From positions 1 to 29,812 of the IMG/VR virus record IMGVR_UViG_3300032285_001014: a stretch of DNA of 29,812 nt; one strand, written 5' to 3'. The translations under genes and the position numbers were made by a program. The stretch comes from a virus. Under the pieces are notes generated by a model. It worked only from the letters and a program-made list of their open reading frames with translations, was not told the DNA's origin and made no database searches. Positions 27,460 to 29,812 of the stretch are shown here, in pieces (position 1 is the first letter of the stretch; every line of letters starts with the position of its first letter).

Positions 27460-27918
27460 TCATTCCGCGCACTCAGCTGGGTTGAGCTTACGGATAGCTG
27501 GGGCAAGCTTCTTCCAACGATCGCCGTTGCGCTTGTAATGCCACTCGCCGACTGTGTAGTCGCTTGCCTTAGTGTACTTGAAGCAGTAGTAATAATCGCT
27601 CCAAGTATAGTGCTCTTCAGCTTCTTTAAGTGTAGGGAACACTTGGAACGGAGCGTCTTCGCCTCTGTCACGCGAGTAAAATGTGCAGCTGTCTTCGTGC
27701 TCAGGTGTGCGATTGTCGAAGCTGTGCTGAACGCCAATGTCCTTACCCAAGCTAGACAAGTCGCCCAGGGCAATCAAGTTGTTGACTTTAGGGCTTGCGG
27801 CATAGTGCTTGGCAAGGATAGCACCGTTGTGCTCCAAGTAGCCGTCCCAGTGGCAGTAGACTGCGCGGACTGTTTTGTTGTGTGGGTTCTGAATAGCAAT
27901 CATTGAACGTGTACCCAT
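27460..27918 (-). CDS. MGTRS-type conserved phage protein, 152 aa
   Basis: The protein starts MGTRSMIAIQNPHNKTVRAV and continues YCHWDGYLEHNG, the hallmark of a small protein found in many unrelated phages and some bacteria. The later part has SFDNRTPEHEDSCTFYSRDR and an FPTLKEAEEHYTWSDYYYC segment. Function is unknown; the WDG loop and conserved Arg/His/Asp suggest an enzymatic or ligand-binding site, which is inference. Promoter at 27951-27979; AGGAGC lies before the ATG. Confidence 0.88.
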   Translation of the reverse strand: MGTRSMIAIQNPHNKTVRAVYCHWDGYLEHNGAILAKHYAASPKVNNLIALGDLSSLGKDIGVQHSFDNRTPEHEDSCTFYSRDRGEDAPFQVFPTLKEAEEHYTWSDYYYCFKYTKASDYTVGEWHYKRNGDRWKKLAPAIRKLNPAECAE

Positions 27919-27950
27919 TTTCAGCTCCTAGTGTGTTTGTGTAAGTGTAT

Positions 27951-27979
27951 ATTATAACGCTTTTTGGCTTATTCGTCAA
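27951..27979 (-). promoter_or_regulatory. Early promoter for the MGTRS gene operon
   Basis: TTGACG (27974-27979), 17 nt, TATAAT (27951-27956). The last codons and stop (27969-27971) of the 110-aa gene lie within it. Confidence 0.85.
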
Positions 27980-28301
27980 CCTCTGACTCGCACAAGCCGT
28001 CCTTCTCCATCAAGCACTCAAGCGCATCACGCACCCGATCGCTAGTGTCCAAGTAGATGACATAGTCACCGATCTTGCGCACATCTTCGCTGTCGATGTA
28101 CTCGAACCCGCCATAGTAATTATAGCTTCGAGCATTGCCCTCGTCAACAACGATACAGTCGTTGTTCTCGCCTACATAAGCACGGCCGCATCGCACGTCC
28201 AATCCCAGCTCTGTTGCGCTTACACGGCGCAGGCCCTGTACATGACGCTCCACTTGGTATTGGATCTCGTCAATCATTTCTAGTGTATCTGTGAATTGCA
28301 T
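27969..28301 (-). CDS. Early protein, 110 aa, unknown
   Basis: The N-terminal 30 residues are helical (TDTLEMIDEIQYQVERHVQG). The middle is beta-like with DVRCGRAYVGENNDCIVVDE and YNYYGGFEYIDSEDVRKIGD, and the end is acidic. Three cysteines occur without clear metal-site spacing. Promoter at 28334-28362; AGGAGCGAAAC precedes the ATG. No family recognised. Confidence 0.8.
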   Translation of the reverse strand: MQFTDTLEMIDEIQYQVERHVQGLRRVSATELGLDVRCGRAYVGENNDCIVVDEGNARSYNYYGGFEYIDSEDVRKIGDYVIYLDTSDRVRDALECLMEKDGLCESEVDE

Positions 28302-28333
28302 AGTTTCGCTCCTATTGCTGTGTTGATGTGTAT

Positions 28334-28362
28334 ATTATAACAAATAAAGGAACCATTGTCAA
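28334..28362 (-). promoter_or_regulatory. Early promoter for the 110-aa gene
   Basis: TTGACA (28357-28362), 17 nt, TATAAT (28334-28339). Confidence 0.88.
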
Positions 28363-28364
28363 TC

Positions 28365-28540
28365 TATGTCTACCTATAGCAACGTCTGCTATAGGCCTTG
28401 ACGGTCATTACTGCCCACATACTCCGCCGCTTCTCCGAGCTTACGCCCTGTTTCATGTACTCCGGTCCCCGGAAGCCGTCGCCGCCACTTAGGGATTTCG
28501 TAGTACCTAACGGTGTAGGTAACCTTTATTTCTTATTATG
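28365..28540 (-). ncRNA. Candidate small RNA from an orphan early promoter
   Basis: The promoter at 28546-28574 drives about 170 nt before the next gene's promoter. The RNA would contain ACCTA/TAGGT (28504-28519) near the 5' end, a GC-rich middle (28455-28500) and a strong 9-bp hairpin CCTATAGCA/TGCTATAGG with a five-base loop (28373-28395) at the 3' end. The stem lacks a following T run, so the exact end is uncertain, and a short reading frame (28370-28456) is present. Confidence 0.5.
28370..28456 (-). CDS. Possible 28-aa basic micropeptide
   Basis: A frame from ATG 28456 to TAG 28370-28372 encodes MKQGVSSEKRRSMWAVMTVK followed by AYSRRCYR, a strongly basic peptide. It is transcribed from the promoter at 28546-28574, but GGAG lies only three bases before the ATG, too close for good initiation. 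The alternative is that the transcript is non-coding. Confidence 0.3.
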   Translation of the reverse strand: MKQGVSSEKRRSMWAVMTVKAYSRRCYR

Positions 28541-28545
28541 TCTAT

Positions 28546-28574
28546 ATTGTAACACCAAAGGGCTATCTTGTCAA
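28546..28574 (-). promoter_or_regulatory. Orphan early promoter
   Basis: TTGACA (28569-28574), 17 nt, TACAAT (28546-28551). AAGGG (28558-28562) and CCCTT (28578-28582) enclose the -35. No gene with a good ribosome-binding site follows for about 240 bases. Confidence 0.8.
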
Positions 28575-28575
28575 T

Positions 28576-28600
28576 AACCCTTCAGTCTTACGGGTCTTTA
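28576..28600 (-). repeat. GACCC...GGGTT element, copy B
   Basis: Minus-strand TAAAGACCC, then variable bases and AAGGGTT, right after the stop of the 93-aa gene (28598-28600) and two bases before the -35 of the orphan promoter. This copy is outside coding sequence, which argues for an RNA or DNA function. Confidence 0.6.
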
Positions 28601-28879
28601 CATGGACCAGTAGAGCTCTGAGCTAGGATCGCACGAACGTGGTGTGTCGTGTGGGATCTCAACCTCTTTGCCCGACATCAAGTTCTTCACAGTCTTCATT
28701 GTGGGCACGTACTCAAAGCGGTAGCCCCGCTTTGCTGGGTACATACCCGACAGCTCACCGCACTCGCGCTTCATGCCTTCGTCTGTGCGATCCTGCCAAA
28801 CTGTAGTAGACACAATGCGCTCGCCTGACTTCTTACGGCGATCCCGCTTGTAGATGTACATGGTGTAGGACTGTTTCAT
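28598..28879 (-). CDS. Small basic early protein, 93 aa, unknown
   Basis: The N-terminus is basic (SYTMYIYKRDRRKKSGERIV), followed by STTVWQDRTDEGMKRECGEL and a beta-like end (YRFEYVPTMKTVKNLMSGKE). It could bind nucleic acid. Promoter at 28906-28934 and AAGGAGCG before the ATG. No family recognised. Confidence 0.78.
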   Translation of the reverse strand: MKQSYTMYIYKRDRRKKSGERIVSTTVWQDRTDEGMKRECGELSGMYPAKRGYRFEYVPTMKTVKNLMSGKEVEIPHDTPRSCDPSSELYWSM

Positions 28880-28905
28880 ATCGCTCCTTTGTTGTCTATG
28901 TCTAA

Positions 28906-28934
28906 ATTATACTGCCTTTTGGGCACACAGTCAA
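28906..28934 (-). promoter_or_regulatory. Early promoter for the 93-aa gene
   Basis: TTGACT (28929-28934), 17 nt, TATAAT (28906-28911). The stop of the 72-aa membrane protein (28931-28933) is part of the -35. Confidence 0.85.
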
Positions 28935-29149
28935 CCAAAAGCCTTGAATAACCCTGCGCCGCATATGGCTATTGACACAACGTTTGTAACAGTCTGCGGT
29001 GCGTTTCGTGTACGTATACTCCATGCTAAGTACAAGGCCCCGCCCAGTATGCCCGCAACAATATTGTAGGGGTACATGTTGAACGACATTAATGTGTACA
29101 TACAGAGAAAGCACACCGTTCCTGCCCACTGTAGTGTGTTATTAAGCAT
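28931..29149 (-). CDS. Small membrane protein, 72 aa, two or three spans
   Basis: I start at ATG 29149, which overlaps the stop of the upstream gene and has GAGG at the right distance; the longer frame lies inside that gene. Hydrophobic segments WAGTVCFLCMYTLMSF, NIVAGILGGALYLAWSI and NVVSIAICGAGLFKAFG suggest two or three membrane spans. It resembles small membrane proteins of unknown function seen in other phages. A role in the host envelope is inferred. Confidence 0.78.
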   Translation of the reverse strand: MLNNTLQWAGTVCFLCMYTLMSFNMYPYNIVAGILGGALYLAWSIRTRNAPQTVTNVVSIAICGAGLFKAFG

Positions 29150-29330
29150 CCGCGTCCTCAGGGTTGTTCTCTTGTATAATGTCCAGCAGACGATTTTCAA
29201 TGTCCTCTATTGCATTGTGCAACTCGTAGCACTCGTCTCCAGCCCCTAGTGCTGTTTGCATCGCACAGTTAGCCTCGTGCAACAGATCCACAGCTTTGAG
29301 CATCAGCTCGTTTTGTTTTGCATTAAACAT
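29142..29330 (-). CDS. Small helical early protein, 62 aa
   Basis: ATG 29330 overlaps the end of the 121-aa gene, with GGAGGG upstream, and is preferred over the longer frame from 29372 inside that gene. The protein is helical throughout (NELMLKAVDLLHEANCAMQT, then ECYELHNAIEDIENRLLDII) with an acidic end. No function is recognised. Confidence 0.75.
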   Translation of the reverse strand: MFNAKQNELMLKAVDLLHEANCAMQTALGAGDECYELHNAIEDIENRLLDIIQENNPEDADA

Positions 29331-29688
29331 TTGCACCCTCCAACGTTTTAAATTTATTAATAATACCTGCACTGCACAGGTCCATGCTAACGTAATTGTC
29401 GCCCTGCATACCCTGCTCGCTATAGCTTAAATTTTTAAGCTCGTTAGCTGTAAACCCAAATTGTTGCAGGAATTGTTTAAACTGTTGCATAAACAATTTG
29501 TCTGTGTAAATTAGTCCGTTAGTGTTAACGTCCCAGTCGCTAGTTGCAAAGTAAACACGCAGTTCCCCAAAGTCCTGCTCGTCGTTAATGTACGCAACAC
29601 GCACATCTTCGATCTCTACTTCCGTAGCTTTGTTGGACCAATAGCCCTTGCCATTAGTTTCCAAATAAAAACGCTCTTTATTAAACAT
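29323..29688 (-). CDS. Early protein, 121 aa, unknown
   Basis: The protein has strands (VRVAYINDEQDFGELRVYFA, then SDWDVNTNGLIYTDKLFMQQ) and then a helix (FKQFLQQFGFTANELKNLSY) before SEQGMQGDNYVSMDL. I recall proteins of this pattern in other phages, but not a function. Promoter at 29712-29740, AGGAGCGAAC before the ATG. It leads an operon with the 62-aa and 72-aa genes. Confidence 0.82.
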   Translation of the reverse strand: MFNKERFYLETNGKGYWSNKATEVEIEDVRVAYINDEQDFGELRVYFATSDWDVNTNGLIYTDKLFMQQFKQFLQQFGFTANELKNLSYSEQGMQGDNYVSMDLCSAGIINKFKTLEGANV

Positions 29689-29711
29689 GTTCGCTCCTGT
29701 GTAAAATGTTA

Positions 29712-29740
29712 ATTATAGCGCACTTTGCTCAAACTGTCAA
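29712..29740 (-). promoter_or_regulatory. Early promoter for the 121-aa gene operon, in a stem-loop
   Basis: TTGACA (29735-29740), 17 nt, TATAAT (29712-29717). TAGCGCA (29716-29722) and TGCGCTA (29742-29748) form a 7-bp inverted repeat enclosing the -35. Confidence 0.88.
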
Positions 29741-29754
29741 ATGCGCTATGTATT

Positions 29755-29781
29755 AACCCTTTAGGCTACAGGGTCTTTATA
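29755..29781 (-). repeat. GACCC...GGGTT element, copy C
   Basis: Minus-strand TATAAAGACCC, nine bases, AGGGTT, overlapping the last codons of the next gene and lying about 15 bases before the -35 of the 121-aa gene. Confidence 0.6.
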
Positions 29782-29812
29782 AAGTGCTGTACTATCTTTG
29801 TAGTACTCGTCG
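29761..29812 (-). CDS. C-terminal end of an early gene (partial)
   Basis: A frame enters from the right edge and stops at TAA (29761-29763), giving the last 16 residues DEYYKDSTALYKDPVA. The ending YKDPVA resembles the VYKDPTE end of the 14-codon frame at 24395-24445, because both contain the same DNA element. The start is outside the window. Confidence 0.5.
   Translation of the reverse strand, partial: DEYYKDSTALYKDPVA

Noticed and set aside
27445-27906. 153-codon plus-strand frame
   Set aside because: Antisense to the MGTRS gene, which has a promoter, ribosome-binding site and recognisable N-terminus.
22443-29740. CRISPR-like array suggested by regularly recurring similar intergenic sequences
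   Set aside because: The repeats are promoters and ribosome-binding sites separated by genes of different length, not repeat-spacer units.

Overview
The window is a stretch of a T4-like myovirus (contractile-tailed phage) genome, probably one of the environmental cyanophage/pelagiphage-type relatives rather than a close relative of T4. Three recognisable T4 replication genes support this: uvsW helicase, gp61 primase and gp41 helicase. So do the coupled gene junctions (ATGA, TAATG), T4-late-type promoter boxes (variants of TATAAATA), a tail-fibre and virion-protein block, and a large opposite-strand block of tiny early genes. No integrase, transposase, rRNA or CRISPR array is visible. The host cannot be named from this sequence.

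Region 1 (1-6855, + strand) is a replication/recombination block. It holds two small conserved-looking genes, a strong terminator (839-872), a 405-aa unknown protein, uvsW, a chain of overlapping genes (unknown, 2OG-Fe(II) oxygenase-like, small unknowns, a zinc-finger-like protein) and a 189-aa protein that looks like a minimal DnaE (Pol III alpha) palm/fingers core. A lone minus-strand gene (6835-7209) converges on it. Region 2 (7236-11244, +) holds a virion-like protein, gp61, a small protein, gp41 and an acetyltransferase-like protein. Region 3 (11280-20269, +) is late: three tail-fibre-like proteins (two with an Mtd-like N-terminus), a small linker-like protein, a 1446-aa virion protein followed by a textbook terminator, then three smaller proteins. 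AATAAATA/CATAAATA/TATAAATA boxes precede most of these units.

Region 4 (20272-21067) is the strand switch: a possible minus-strand gene, a 51-aa membrane peptide, and about 400 nt without a convincing gene. That last stretch has two copies of an 11-nt motif and a series of hairpins, two of which carry the same 14-nt loop, and is a candidate structured RNA.

Region 5 (21068-29812, - strand) is the early block: about 24 mostly tiny genes including an AAA+ ATPase, a gp88-family protein, an Api92/YubB-like protein, an MGTRS protein, several unknowns and a tRNA-Ile(CAU). It is punctuated by 16 near-identical sigma70-type promoters (TTGAC[AGT], exactly 17 nt, TA[TC]AAT), usually followed by an AAGGAGCGA ribosome-binding site. 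Many promoters are fused to the stop codon of the gene before them or sit in short inverted repeats, resembling the promoter/stem-loop cassettes known from T4-type phages. Two promoters have no clear gene and may make small RNAs or micropeptides.

The logic appears to be: host polymerase reads the minus-strand early cassettes first, the plus-strand replication genes follow, and late-sigma transcription then drives the plus-strand structural genes.
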